A stretch of 64,000 nucleotides of DNA. Origin: Schistosoma haematobium (Eukaryota > Platyhelminthes > Trematoda > Strigeidida > Schistosomatidae). Numbering within the stretch: the stretch's first letter is position 1; every line of letters starts with the position of its first letter. A program made the position numbers and the translations under genes. This document shows, piece by piece, positions 11,246-23,641 of the stretch. A model generated the notes under the pieces. The model was given only the letters and a program-made list of their open reading frames with translations, was not told the DNA's origin and made no database searches. The stretch spans positions 49,331,364-49,395,363 of the forward strand of contig NC_067196.1 of the NCBI RefSeq assembly GCF_000699445.3. Reading direction: 5' to 3'.

Positions 11246-12804
11246 ATGAAAGTAACACAACGGAAGGAAGTGTTCAAGGTCATACACTTAACCAAGACGT
11301 ACAATCATTTAATGATAAATGTACATGCAGTGAAAAAAATTGACAGAATAAATACAAATAACATCAAAAACTATTTACAAAATTAGCTTGTCTATTCGTG
11401 GCAAATGTAGAATCAAGTATTCTCGTCAGTTACATCAGACCATTGAATCGGCCTAGGTATGTGGGTGATGCCTTCGCAATCGTGTAAATGTTGTTCCACA
11501 GAGCTTTAACCAAACTGATCAACGCAATTGTATTCAACATTAAATGAACTTACGAAAATAAAATGGAACACAGTCAGCTATCATTTTATGTTGGTTAGTT
11601 AAAAGGAGTCCTGGTAGAAATGTAATCTAACTACTTATCATAAACCAACGCACTCTATCGTTATATCGACTTCAATTCAGAGCACTCACTCAATATAAAA
11701 ATTCCCTCTAACTTTGTGTCTCTTTAGAAGAGCAAAAAAGATTATCGGATATGAAAAGAATAAGCGAAAGGCACGAAAGTATATGGACAAGATTTTGCAG
11801 TTCAATCGTTTTCCGACAGGTATAATCAAAAATGAACTGAAACGAAATGGTTTATTATTAAGTAGCAATTTGTCAGAGATTCTATGTATTAGTACGATAG
11901 TTCCACCATGACGTCATGGTACGACAGAACTTCGATGTATCGTAAAACACCACATAATTACATCATACTACAAAACAACAAACACACTTCAGTGTTAAAG
12001 CCAGTATAAAGGATAAGACGAGCTCTACCCCAACACAGAACTGTGTTCAAAGTTTAGTGTATGTCAGTTGTGATAATTTAGATATTGGATAATCACTTCG
12101 TGAACTACTGATTAGAGTCGAATACCACCCAACCAAATACTGAAAACCTAATAATCCTGCAGAACTTGTAGAATTTCAAATTAAATCAACAACAGTAGTA
12201 CATGGCATTTACATATTAAAATATCGAAATAGTGCAAACTGGTTCTTTTGATACCAATGATAGGGGATTTAGTGAAGTTCTCGAATATATGGCCAAATTC
12301 TACAACCCTCAGCAGAAAAAACTTTATCATCCATACGACTTAGACTATCCATTCTTAACATCATTTCTCACTCTGTTTACATCTAACACCATTATAATAC
12401 AAACGAATTTAGGTCTACCTTTTCATATTGCAAACGCAACACACATCAACAAAAAAGTACCTCATATACAAACCTCAATGACCGAAGTGGGATTACAGTG
12501 GATAAGTCAGACTGGTTTATGAATGACTACACAAAACAGACTTTGTTACTCTGTAATATTTAAGCTTGGATTGATTCATTTCTATTTATTTATTCTTTAA
12601 GAAAGCGGCTTACACTGAGGCACTATACTTCGTGAAATTTAATTTTTCTACTCATTGAGACAAAACGGATACATTAGGTTTATCATGAGAAATTTACATA
12701 ATGTGCACCCTATTTGGATTTATATGGTTAAAGTTTGAAAATAATTTGTTGTGAGACAACTTGTTTGTATAATCTTGCTTCGGTGGCAGAATTTTAAACT
12801 CAGC
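11246..12804. other. Intergenic, upstream of RPL35
   Basis: No homology recognised. A 96-residue open frame at 12232-12522 (+) has no recognisable features. A 16-bp perfect palindrome with a CRE core lies at 11905-11920. The RPL35 promoter and 5' UTR must lie in the right part of this stretch. Confidence 0.5.
11905..11920. promoter_or_regulatory. Palindrome with CRE core (TGACGTCA)
   Basis: ACCATGACGTCATGGT is a perfect 16-bp palindrome centred on the consensus CREB/ATF site. It is about 885 bp upstream of the RPL35 start codon. A function is not shown by the sequence. Confidence 0.25.
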
Positions 12805-13259
12805 ATGGTAGGTTGTGTGTTGTTGTTGGGTATCTTTTAGACTAAAATACGGGCGTCAAAGCTACGTAATAAACCAGAGCCTGAACTACAGAAGCAACTT
12901 GGAGAGCTTAAGACGGAACTTGGCAATCTTCGTTTGTATCGGGTAACGAGAGGCGCATCCTATCATGGAAAATTGAAGAAAATGTGAGTTTTATTGCTAC
13001 CAAGTGTTATAAAAATCTCACTTTTAGCCGGACACTAAGAAAGTCCATTGCCCGTGTATATACAGTTATTCATCAGGCGCAAAAACTTCGCCAACGTGAA
13101 GCTTATCGTTCCAAGAAATACGTTCCCAAAGATTTGAGACCAAAGAAGACCAGAGCAATACGCAGAAGACTTAGTAAGAAAGAGCAGTCAGTTCATTCTG
13201 CGCGTTCAATGCGCAAGGCACGTGCCTTCCCTCCACGTGTATTTGCTGTTAAGTGCTAA
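12805..13259 (+). CDS. RPL35: 60S ribosomal protein L35 (uL29), three exons
   Basis: CDS join(12805..12807, 12841..12983, 13028..13259), 125 residues, close to the 123 of the human protein. Exon 1 contributes only the ATG. Exon 2 encodes the helical N-terminal part (KIRASKLRNKPEPELQKQL...), and exon 3 the conserved RKSIARV, DLRPKKTRAIRRRL and C-terminal PPRVFAVK blocks. Introns are 33 nt (12808-12840, GTAGGT...TTTTAG) and 44 nt (12984-13027, GTGAGT...TTTTAG); both obey GT-AG and keep phase. uL29 sits on the large subunit near the polypeptide exit tunnel, where it helps dock signal recognition particle and nascent-chain factors. An AATAAA follows the stop at 13262. No lesion is visible, so this is an active-looking gene and not a processed copy. 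Confidence 0.95.
12808..12840 (+). other. 33-nt micro-intron directly after the RPL35 start codon
   Basis: GTAGGTTGTG...TATCTTTTAG; the next exon begins ACTAAAATACGG, giving Met-Thr-Lys-Ile-Arg. Confidence 0.85.
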
Positions 13260-13261
13260 GT

Positions 13262-13267
13262 AATAAA
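13262..13267 (+). terminator. Polyadenylation signal of RPL35
   Basis: AATAAA two bases after the TAA stop. A signal this close to the stop implies a very short 3' UTR. Confidence 0.7.
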
Positions 13268-13431
13268 AGTTTTGGTCAAAATCGGATCATGAAAGTGCTG
13301 TTTGATTTTACTTAAGTTCCTTATATCCTGGACGCTAGATTCGTTAACATAAACGCTGTTGTAGTTTGCTGTGTCGGCTGCATATAAACTTGTACTGACT
13401 TGTTATATCTATGCTCATAAGTACCATCCCT

Positions 13432-13494
<63 letters not shown>
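13432..13494. repeat. (TA)n microsatellite
   Basis: About 60 bp of uninterrupted alternating TA downstream of RPL35. Confidence 0.95.
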
Positions 13495-13496
<2 letters not shown>

Positions 13497-16261
13497 GCAT
13501 ACTGTATGTCTACTTTAAAGTCTGGTTGAATACGAATTACAAACTGCTACTTATTAAATATATCAGCGAAATCTGACCAATCATCAGTGATGTGATTTGT
13601 GCCGACTGTTATGATTGTAGTGTCAGTATTATATAGTTACTGGTGGTTGTTCGCAATACTTTCAAGGATAACGATTTAATTCATGTTATACCTTGATTGA
13701 TAACTTATAGTCACTGAACACGCGGCCTGTATTGCTTGTTTTCATTTTGAATATCTGGTCACAACTATTGCGGTCTCATAATGTTCATATTCGTCTGGCT
13801 TATTCAGCAGCTCAACTATCCATTCACGAGTGGAATGAACGTAAAAGCTTTTGGCTATAACAACTTTAAAATGTAAGTGGTTAAATTAGGCTGATTTGAC
13901 AGTTTTTTGCTACTATGAATCTTGTTCTAGCAACTAGACAACGAAACGTTTACGCCTAGTAATTCTAAGTATCGGAGGCTGACTACTTTTCATACGAAGT
14001 ATCTGAGCTGTTTGTTCCTGCCTTTAGACTTGTTCGGATTAATAATGATTAACATCCTTTATTATTCTACTAGAATCTCAACGTTTTTTACTGACCTAGA
14101 GATATTTTCCATACGGAAAAAATGGCTGTCCATCTGTCATTAATCGTACTTTACAAACACGAATTTTCTCTATTTATCAACTTGAGATCTGGTGTTATCA
14201 TTCGCCTGACCACACTAAAACTCTGTAAACATGTTGCATGTAACTTTAATCTTGTTTTTGTTCAGTTTGCGTATTAAGTACTATGTACATATGATATCTA
14301 TTACTAGATTAACATTGCTTGTGCTTTGATGATATGTGCTGAGACCCCAGTTTGTTGTCAGTTGTAACAGGTTTCATGTCAGACTAGCTATAGTAGTAGT
14401 AGTAGTGTTTTTGGTATGAAATGTACTAATAAGATTTTTTCTGGTCGTTGGGTAGGCGAATGAATGTATTCGGACAGTTCTGGTACTGTATCTTACGTCC
14501 CCTCGCTGCCTTATGAAGTGGATCTCAAAACATTGTTTACATTCTCTATTGCAATGCATGTCTGTGAACAGCTTGTTTTCATCTGACATGCACATTTTCG
14601 ATTGCTATCAACGCACACTTAATTGTTAAAATTGGTTTCGTCCGGAAGATAATATATCTCTTAAAGGTTGGTTTATGTTAGCTATCAATAGCCTATCCTT
14701 GTACCAGATGTGTTATCTAGATATGCTTTGTATTGAAGAGCATCATACAACTATACTGCGTGTAGTGTAGGTTACTTGAAGTTTTTAAGACGTGTACGAC
14801 GTGTAAATTTGTGTTAACTATAAACCATACTTCTGTGTCAGGTAGTAATAATATTCATTTGACTAAACTGAAGTTCGCGCATCGGGGAATGTTCATGAAG
14901 CCTTCTAAATGACTGAACTAAAGTGGTCGGTGTGTTTCGGACTTGGAAGCAGTCTTTGGACCTGGTAACCCTTGAAAACTATACCAATTTATTCACACTA
15001 CTAGCTGCGGGCTTGGCGGTTGTTAAACAATCTGCAGGACGCTAGTCGGCGTTTCCAAAGAAAACCCCGAACTCCAGACCGCACCTTGGTTTTCAGAATT
15101 GTAAAAAAATTAGAATACTGAGAAATCAAAGGTCACTCGGTGTAAACGACATGTACCAAACTTTTTCCAACGATCGATGCAAATTTCCTTACAGTTTTAT
15201 AACAGACATTCGTAGATATTTTGTTATATCTCTCTTTTCTTACGGTTATGACCCAGCTATTCCTATTGCTTAGTATTCTCGGACACCGATTCACTCGACA
15301 AGTCCCCAAATCAAAACACGGTTGAACAAGAAGAGATTATATTCCAAATAACAAGGTTAGATGGAAGTAAGAAGCGAGTCAGGAGCACAATAGGGAAAAC
15401 GTCAGTATATTTATAGTTTTTACATAAGATTTCAGAGTATTCTCGGACTAGTGCTGATTGGATAAGAATTAGCCAATCAGCATGCACCAAAGCAATCATG
15501 CATGGAGCATGCTTTAATCTAGTCTATGTCCCGCTAACATATTTTGTGATCGTCAATGCAGAAGACATTATCTTTTCATCGTTTATTATTCACATGAACG
15601 GTCCGGACAGTAAATGTTTGAACGTGTTCTTATGAGATATCCCATCTATTATTAGAGTTTGCAGCTGAGTCATTCTATTCGACGAAGAAGCTGACAAAAT
15701 ACTGGGTCATTTGGGCCCTTAGAATGGTCGTACAAGGTTTTAAATGGCTTTCCTTTAGTGGTCCGGAATGTTGCTTTAGAACTAATTTACGTCAGTAACT
15801 AAACTTACGTGATTTAAACTATCCGGACACTTTATTTCAACTCTCGTCAGCCCTGGTTGTTTGTTTTTAATATGGATCTTTCCCCATGGATTCGAAAGAT
15901 ACCTTGATATTAATCAACTTTTATCACGTTGGGCATAGAATTGTTTGTTTGTCGACATATAGGGGAGGATGAGACTCAACAGTCTTCTCTGTATTACTCT
16001 GGCTGTAGAATCTCCATGCGTAATTCGATGTACAATGCTGATAGGAACAAGTTTCATAAATGTTGGGGATCGCTGGGTTAAAATTGTGTTGTACTGAACC
16101 ATGTTGGCTGGTAAACGCAGACCACTTTGTTGTCATAAACTTATTGATGACCAGTCAGTGGTCAGATATATTGAGTGATATGTCTCAATCAGCCGAAGGG
16201 GTGTTAATGAGTTCTTCTAGATGCTAAGTTCCAGCTTCTCTACCCATATACTGTTGTGTCT
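13495..16261. other. Intergenic, no recognised content
   Basis: Only short open frames (60-75 codons) with no motifs on either strand. A short (TAG)n tract lies near 14390-14405. I see no transposon protein remains here. Confidence 0.5.
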
Positions 16262-16720
16262 TTAAGTCCGGTTAGTTATCACGTGATTTATTCGCCAATC
16301 GAAATACGACTTAATCACTCTTGTACTGTGCTAAGTCAATGACGTTCGACTGGTCTTATCAACCTATCGTCCTCATTGGTTATTTGCCCGCCTAATCCGT
16401 CCATCTGAGCCCAGAATATCAATAACAGCTTCCGCTATGCTAATCATTTCTCCAGACATACTTGGTTTATATACCAACCAATAAATAGGAAATAACATTT
16501 ATACACAATAAAGCCAAAAAGTGGATGTGAACATGGAAGACAGTAATTAATAAACTGAGTATAAGTTAAGAACAGTAAGTTTTATAATAAATTTTAGGTC
16601 AAAATGAAGTTTATAAGATGAATATAGATATACACAGTCAAGTTACTGAATAGTTATACAATAAGAATATATGTAGAATATTGGTCCATTAATATATCTC
16701 TGAAGTTACTCGTAGTTTAA
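16262..16720. repeat. Dispersed LTR-like repeat, copy 1
   Basis: Shares an ordered series of blocks with 38811-39260: TTTATATACCAA, a run ending ...GGTCAAAATGAAG (GAGTCAAAATAAAG in the other copy), AGTTACTGAATAGTTATACAATA, and TATTGGTCCATTAATA. Both copies are on the same strand. The copies are diverged and their ends are not sharp by eye. They are probably LTRs or non-coding parts of a retrotransposon family. Confidence 0.55.
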
Positions 16721-16946
16721 TCTTCACTATATATATTAGTTTTCTTTCTGACCATCATTCGGATGTTCAGTCCTTCTCACTATCATTCATTCGATTATCA
16801 TTTTGATTAGTGGTTTAAATGGTTGTGGACGGAATAGAAGAAGCTTTCGCTTAACAGGCTTCCGTGTCTAGTAGCAAGGGATCACCAAATCCTCCAGGCA
16901 GGAACCTAGGTATGTTAACAATAAAAGAGGAAAAGAAATTGGTGAA

Positions 16947-19853
16947 TCATAGTGTGATACTGTCCTTGGTCCTTAAGAATAGGTCAAGTTGCCTCTTGAA
17001 GGACTCCTGAGAAGTCGCTTGGACTAGCTCGGCTGGTAGCGAATTACAGTTTTTGACAACTCTTAAGGAGTAGAAGTTATGTCTATATTCCGTTTTGCTA
17101 TGTTGTGTTTCCAGTTTCTGGGTGTTACCCCTTAGGTGATTATTCGAACTAAGCTTATGTAGGTGTTTAAGAGGATGTCCAGAAGTGTTAAGAATACTAT
17201 AAGCCATTAATAAATCACCTCTAAGACGCATATACTCTAATGGGTAAAGGTCTAGTGAATGGAGGCGTTCTTCGTAAGGTTTAGATTTGAGTCCTCGAAC
17301 TGATTTCGTGGCTCGCCGTTGGATACGCTCCAAAGTGACCTTGTCCTTTTGGAATGAGGGGGGGAGTACTATGTTTCCGTACTCTAAATGGGGATGGATG
17401 AAACTGTTGAAGATTATGTGGAAGGTTCGTCCGTCAAACTGTCCGAAAATGCGCTTTAATTTTTCCAGTGCAAGGTTTGCTCGGAAGGCATTTTTGTCAC
17501 AGTTAGCGTAAGACTTCAAATCATGGGGCATCAGGACTCCTAAATCTTTTTCGACTTGGGATACTACTAGAGAGGAGTTTCCTAAGTTGTAACTGTAGTT
17601 TGCGACATGTCGCAGATGGACTACTTTACACTTTGAAGTGTTAAAGGTAAGTCCGTTATCGTCTGCCCAACTTTGAAGTCGAGTCAGATCCTCCTGAAGT
17701 GCCTGTATATCGTCTTGGTTGCATATCTCTTCAAAGTTTCACGTCGTCGGCAAAAAGTAATAAGTTTGACGTTACCTGTTGAGGAAGATCATTTATGTAG
17801 ATCAAGAAGAGAAGAGGCCCTAGTACTGAGCCCTGGGGGACCCCACTAGGACATTCCATAGCCTGAGATAAAGTGAAATTAACTCTAACCTTAAAGTGTC
17901 GATTTTTCAGGTATGAAGTAAGCCAATCGATTAGAGGTGGTTTGATACCTAGTTGTTTGAGCTTATTGATAAGACACAAGTGGTTAACCTTATCAAAAGC
18001 TTTTGAGAAATCAAGGTAAATGATATCAACCTTTCCCTTGCGATCGAGGATGTTTGTCCATCTGTCCACCGCAATCAGCAGGTTGGTTATACAAGAGTAG
18101 CCCTTCCTGAAACCATGCTGTTGGGGTGAGAAGAAGTTTAAGGACAGTAGATAGTCGTCTAAACCGTCGCATATCAGGGACTCCATGAGTTTTGAAGGTA
18201 ATGACAGAAGAGCCATCGGCCGATAACTTGAAGGTTCATTGCGTCGACCACCTTTGAAAATTGGTGTGATGTGAGCCAACTTCCAATTTTCCGGTAATTT
18301 GCCTCGGCTTAGCGAGTGTGAGAACATCACGCTAAGCGGCGTTGCCAGGATTGAGGCTGCCTCCCTCAGTATGGCAGGATGAACCATATCCGGGCCAGGA
18401 GAAGTATCTAGTCTTAAGTGCTGCAATTTACGGAACATCAAGTCAGCGCTTAGGTTCACTTCGGAGAGTCCTGTGGAATTGCAGATGAAACTGTCGTCAG
18501 TAAAGTTGATGTCAGCCGGTTGAAATGTTTGAGAGTAATGTGCCGCCAGAAGGTTAGCGGCGTCGCCATCGTTGTTGGTCGGGCCGTTAAGACCTAGCAG
18601 TTGGGAAACTCCTGTTTTGGCTTGACGAAGAGAGGCTGCTTAACGGAATAGGCTTCTAGGGTTAGAGGCAAATTTGTCCATAAGCTTTGTCTGGTACTGA
18701 AGCCTGTCTTCTCTTATAGCCTTCGTGCATATGTTCCTGATATGTTTATATTGTCTATACGCTCCGTCGTTATCAGTTCGTTTGTATTCCGCCCAACAGT
18801 GCCTTTTGCGGCTTAGTAGGCGAAGGGTACGGTTCTTGATTACTGTAGGTGGCTTGCAGCTTTTTGGAACCGTTTGAGGAACTGAATGGTTTGTAGCACA
18901 TAAGAGCGTGTGCAGTAAGAAGTCCCAATGACCGTCCACATCGAGTTGAGGGTGAACATCCCAAACCACCTGTTGCAGATAGTCATGTAGAGCTGGGACA
19001 TTCAGCCGTTTAAAATTCCAACGCAAATTATTGTTGGGATACCTTAGCTTAGTTTTGATGACAAAACTGAAGGCTATGACGGCATGATCGCTCTTTCCCA
19101 GAGGAGCCAGGATTGAGAGGTTGTCATCCAGGAATTCTTCGTTTGTGAATACACAGTCTAAGCGCGATGGTGTCTGACTGTTTCTCCAACGAGTTGCCGA
19201 CCTCACATTTTCATATAAGCCCAAGTCATCGATGAGGTTGAAGAACCGAGCTTCAATTGAGTTGTCGCCTCCAGTGTACGTGTGTTCTGCGAAGTTGACT
19301 CTAGGGAGATTAAAGTCCCCTAGAATCAGGATGTGTGTGAAACCGAGACGGGTAGAGCGGGATAGTCCTTCCAGCATACGACTATCGTACTCGATGTCGG
19401 CAGTTGGCTTCCTGTAAATGACTCCGACTAGACACCCCGAATACTTGACAATCTAACAGAGCACCATATGGATTCCTCAAGGTTGTGAACTTGGTACACC
19501 TCCAAGCAAGAGCTTATGTATATGGCTACTCCACCCCCAATTCCTGTTTTTCTGTCGTTGCGGAACAAAGTCATCCCAGGCAATGCTAACTCTTGGTCCG
19601 AGAACTGAGAAGATATCCAGGTTTCAGATATTCCTATCAGACGGGCCTTATTAGCGTTACTAAGTTCACGTAATTCATCCAGTTTGTTTGGTAGACTTGC
19701 GGCGTTCATATATAAGCAGTTTATGCTTCCAATTTGGAACGCGTGAGCTTCGTCCTGTTTTTCTGTATGAGCCTTATGTGAATGGACAGGTAGCCCACCT
19801 ATATGAGGTCTCCCGAGGTGGTAGGCCCTGTCGTTTACACGTTTTTTTATCAT
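16947..19853 (-). pseudogene. LINE ORF2: AP endonuclease and reverse transcriptase, several lesions
   Basis: The endonuclease begins with NAASLPNKLDEL and IGISETWI near 19690-19610, then GDFNLPRVNF near 19300 and SDHAVIAF near 19090, all core APE-type motifs. The RT carries SSYRPMALLSLPSKLMES, YLDFSKAFDKVNH, GVPQGSVLGPLL and FADD near 17745. The C-terminal segment has RRATKSVRGL and YPLEYMRLRGDL. Lesions: frameshift near 19430, TAA near 18640 where the 59.7-kb copy reads a Tyr codon, and a stop plus frameshift just after FADDVKL near 17730. FADD-type RT with an upstream APE endonuclease fits the CR1/Jockey group. Confidence 0.85.
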
Positions 19854-20681
19854 TTAGACAGTCCACAAGTGGAATGGTCAACTCCAACTTACCTTTGTGC
19901 TTGGTCCTAGCCTCATATGGCCTATCCGGGTGCATGTGGATTCCAGGTGGCAATCGACGTCTGTTGGCACGAAATGCTTCCAGAACTGCAGCTGCCATGT
20001 GGGAGGATGGGAAGGTTATCTTCATTAGACGGGGTCTAAGATCACCGTCTTTCTTGGCTAGTCTCGTCACATGCTGAGTCAGTATTTGTTTGAGCCTCAA
20101 GGACTGTTTGATGAATTTCCATTCCCTGATGTCAGAATTCGATTGAGTAGGGTCTGCCTTTTTTCGGTATACCTTGCACAATTATGTTTCTTCCGCGGAA
20201 GAACTTCTCGCGAGATTCTTTACGGACGTTCCGTATGATATTGCGCTCAGAGTACGGTATGTCGGGCAATATTCTTACGTTCCTATCGGATTTCAGCAAG
20301 TGACTTGCTAGCAAGACGTCCTCTACGTCGGTAGCATTCTTAAGTGTCACTCGGTGAAGCCTCGGGTGATTTAGATGCTTAGAATCCTTTCCTCGAGTGA
20401 GCCGGGTGACCGTCAAAGGCTCTATTCTAGGAAGTTCGATCTTCTTGTTCAATTCACCCCAGAGCATCCTGTCGTTTTTGTCCTGCAGACTGAGAGGAAG
20501 TTTAGGATTGTCAACGAGGTTCATGATAATGAGAGAATCGTCACGAACTGTTGTTAATTTACCAGGTTTCACGATGGGTTCAGGTTTAATAACTTGTTGT
20601 TTGGAGGTCAGTGCGCGTTTTTGAGTCTTGGGCTCTTTATTGACCGGACGAACAGTCTTGGGGTAGACTATGCGACCAAAT
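19774..20681 (-). pseudogene. LINE ORF1 (C-terminal part), frameshifted
   Basis: Two overlapping frames, 20572-20132 and 20181-19774, together give a basic protein with VTLKNATDVEDVLLASHLLKSD, NIIVQGIPKKGRPYS and KITFPSSHMAAAVLEAF. The break is near 20165. The lay-out resembles the RNA-recognition-like ORF1 proteins of CR1 LINEs, which coat the element RNA. The PHD-like zinc finger seen at the ORF1 N-terminus in other copies of the window is not present because of the 5' truncation. Confidence 0.65.
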
Positions 20682-20853
20682 CACCAGTTATTTTTCGTAC
20701 AGCAACACTTGGGTTGCTCGGCTTGGGCGGTGATGCCTGGTATTTCGGGCTCTCTTAACATGGGTCGAATCACCTACAGGGTTTTTGGGGACCACTGTTG
20801 TGTTCAGGGACCCTGAGCTGGGAGACCCGAGTTTGCTTAGTGGTGTTCCTCTT

Positions 20854-21635
20854 AATTATTACACCCCTTTTCGCTTATTCGGAATTGGGACTTGTGCTGA
20901 TGTGCATTGATTGCTTCTGACTAGGTGATCATTTGCATGCTTATGCAAAACTTTGTCAGTATATACTGAACAAATCTGGTATTGTCTCAGTATCATTGCC
21001 ACTATTGTGTAATGAATGTAGAAGTCCGATCGGAACACATGGTCTTCAGCGAAGAAATGAGCACTTATGAATACGATGTACATCCGCGTCCCAATGACGA
21101 AGTACCTGTTTTTGCATCGAGTATTGTTGATTGATTCTGGTATTAGCCTTAGAGAAGTTTCAGCAGTTACCTCGTGGTTCGCATTCCTACATTAAAATAG
21201 TTTTGTCTTAAAAATTCCAGAGGTGTAGTATTAGCATCCGACTGTGCTGCCGGAATGCACCAAGTGGCTACGCATGTGTATTTAATGACACTCTTGATGG
21301 TGAATTTGAGGATCACATGTGTCTTGAGAGCCACAGGCAGCTATGAAATTTCATGTTATCGAGCGTTCGTGTGTTAATGATAAGTCATTTTTATTAAGAT
21401 CCTTTAATATAGAATCGGGAAGATAACATGCCATATCATATAAAATAATCTTGTGATTTATGTCCAAATAACAGCGCCACGTGAAAATGATAATTCCTGG
21501 TTTTGATACATGTATTAACCGATTATAAGTCACGCAGGTCTTTCCTTCAATCATTCATGACTAATTTTAACTCAGTACTTGCCCATGGAATTAAAACAAT
21601 GGGGAAACAGTTCACTAAACTATAATTTCTACAAT
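20854..21635. other. Intergenic, no recognised content
   Basis: Nothing beyond short open frames of 60-75 codons without motifs. Confidence 0.5.
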
Positions 21636-21639
21636 TCAC

Positions 21640-21745
21640 AGTATTTAAATAAAGCAAGGACAAATATTGGTGCAGAATAAATTCATATTTGTTCTTACTT
21701 TATTTAAATTCATAAAGGGAACCAATTGTATGAAATATTCACAGT
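21640..21745. repeat. Short foldback repeat related to the 48.9-kb foldback element
   Basis: TTTAAATAAAGCAAGGACAA and TTGTTCTTACTTTATTTAAA face each other. The flank TTCATAAAGGGAACCAATTG is the reverse complement of the block at about 48836-48855, so this is a collapsed member of the same family. Confidence 0.5.
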
Positions 21746-23640
21746 ATGTTGGTGACGCTATTGTATATTAGACACTAACGTGAAACGAGAGATTCAAGTC
21801 AATAGCAATATGTAATGTAGCTGTAACAGACAAGTGATCGTTTGATTACTGCAGTGGTTGATATTTAGTCACAGTAACACGACTATCCTCTTCTTTCCTC
21901 TTACATCCGGGAAAATGCCATGCAAGTTGTTATATTTCATAATGTGAGGATGATGTATTTTCAGATATCTTCTCTCTAATTCTTTTTATCATACAACACA
22001 TTAAGTTGGTCAAAAATCAGTAATGTTTTGGATGAATTATTGCTTTAGTACCTAAGATAGCAAAAATCCACACTTAGAGTAAGATGTACGAAGGATGTAA
22101 ACAATGCCAGAATGTTTGGAATGCGCTCCTCTCCCTCTAGACGTAAGCTGTTACTTCAGGACTGGTCTGCGTCAACACCTGGACCGATGCATATATGTGT
22201 TTGGTCCTACGTTGTAGCTGACTGACTGGATCTTTACCAGTTCGTCTCACTAATGTTGGGTTGTTTCATATCATGCTGATGTTGAGGAGACAACTGAGCA
22301 TAGAACATCACTCATTATCTTTATATTATGGCGAAGTGCATTTTCGGATCACTTGATTGGTCCTTATTCGTCAATGTAAGAAGTAGATATCATATTAGTC
22401 GATTAGCTAATATATATCCTTTAATTAATTATGAATAAGTTTATGCCAAGAAAGTTATTCCGCTGCAAAGTATATCGATTCTTCTGTCGGTGTATCTTAG
22501 AATAAAATCTAATTCTACCTAAAGTGTAGCACCATTTATCTAAAAAAACCTCGATCGTCATCCACACACTTCTCGACTTTCAGAATTCCAGTGTTGAACA
22601 GGAGGTATTTATTTGATAAGTATTTAGGTCTACTTCTGTAAAAGGAACACTGACGGAGATAAAGTAGTACTCTATAAGTATGGTGCTTAGGGAACTTGGG
22701 GGTAAACGTGCGCATATCTCAGTATGGTGAACTTGCACCAGTCAGGATAGTCCTGGGTATATTCCGGAAAAATTGAACGTGGCAACTTCAAAGGAGTTTA
22801 TTTCTGAACGAAATATCTTTTTAATATTCCGAAGAAGCTACACCATTCCTGAAATGACCATAATAATATTACGTGTGATGGGTCATCCTCTTTGGTTCTC
22901 TATTCGTGTGCAATCTGGAGATGCACTAATGCTTAACATTATTTTTGTTTATATTTTGTCTATTTGAACATCGAAAACGCGGAATGTAATATAAGTACCT
23001 GTTTAACAATTTCAATCGCAAGCTCTCCATTCGAATCGATAAATGAAACTTGGAATGTAATCAGTAAAGTCATGACAATGTTATTACTACCCAGTCTCTC
23101 TATTTTGGGGTTTTACCCAAAGTGTTATAAGATTCTGGGGAAAACGCAAAATCTCCCCAGATATTTTGTAGATTTAGTCCTGACCTGGAGAAGTTTTAAG
23201 GCTTTTGTGCCACTTCCTCAAAAAGGACAAAATTTTCCCTGAAATAAGGAGATTGAATAGTTTTGTTTACTGTTTATAAAGTTTAATTGATGTCATTGGT
23301 GGTTATGTAACATTTGCAACTACTTGAATATTGCTTATTAAACATGTGGAACTCATACTTATAAAGACTCAATGCGAGTTACAAAATACAACCAAGATAT
23401 TTGGAAGTAATTGAAGTCATGTATAGTGTCACGCAAGTTATGCCCTACCGTACAAACTTCTAATGTTTTGTTATTGGGGTACGATATCATTTGATAAAAA
23501 TTACGGGTTTATTCGCTGTTTTACGAAAGATTAAAACCTACTACATCTTGATCACCGTAACACAAGTGATTTGCCGAATACCGGGTAACGTAATACCCTC
23601 CAGTTTCAGTTTAGAAAAGACGGGAAGCGTGATGGCCTGT
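21746..23640. other. Intergenic, no recognised content
   Basis: Low coding potential and no transposon motifs. The only open frames are 64-92 codons and lack recognisable domains. Confidence 0.5.
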
Positions 23641-23641
23641 G

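Larger units (their letters stand above)
16813..20853 (-). mobile_element. CR1-like LINE, 5'-truncated in ORF1, nearly complete
   Basis: About 4 kb on the - strand: ORF1 (20853-19860), endonuclease (19853-18640), RT (18459-17731), C-terminal domain (17531-16947) and 3' UTR to about 16813. The 3' UTR and C-terminal region match the LINEs at 28.8 kb and 57.9 kb. Comparison with the 60.8-61.3 kb copy shows that homology stops near 20853 and the ORF1 N-terminus is missing, as expected from 5' truncation during target-primed reverse transcription. Confidence 0.85.

Noticed and set aside
12232..12522. 96-codon frame upstream of RPL35
   Set aside because: No recognisable domain, no splice or start context, no homologue within the window; could be chance in AT-rich DNA.
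13432..13494. Origin or structural element at the (TA)n tract
   Set aside because: A plain dinucleotide microsatellite; nothing around it supports a special function.
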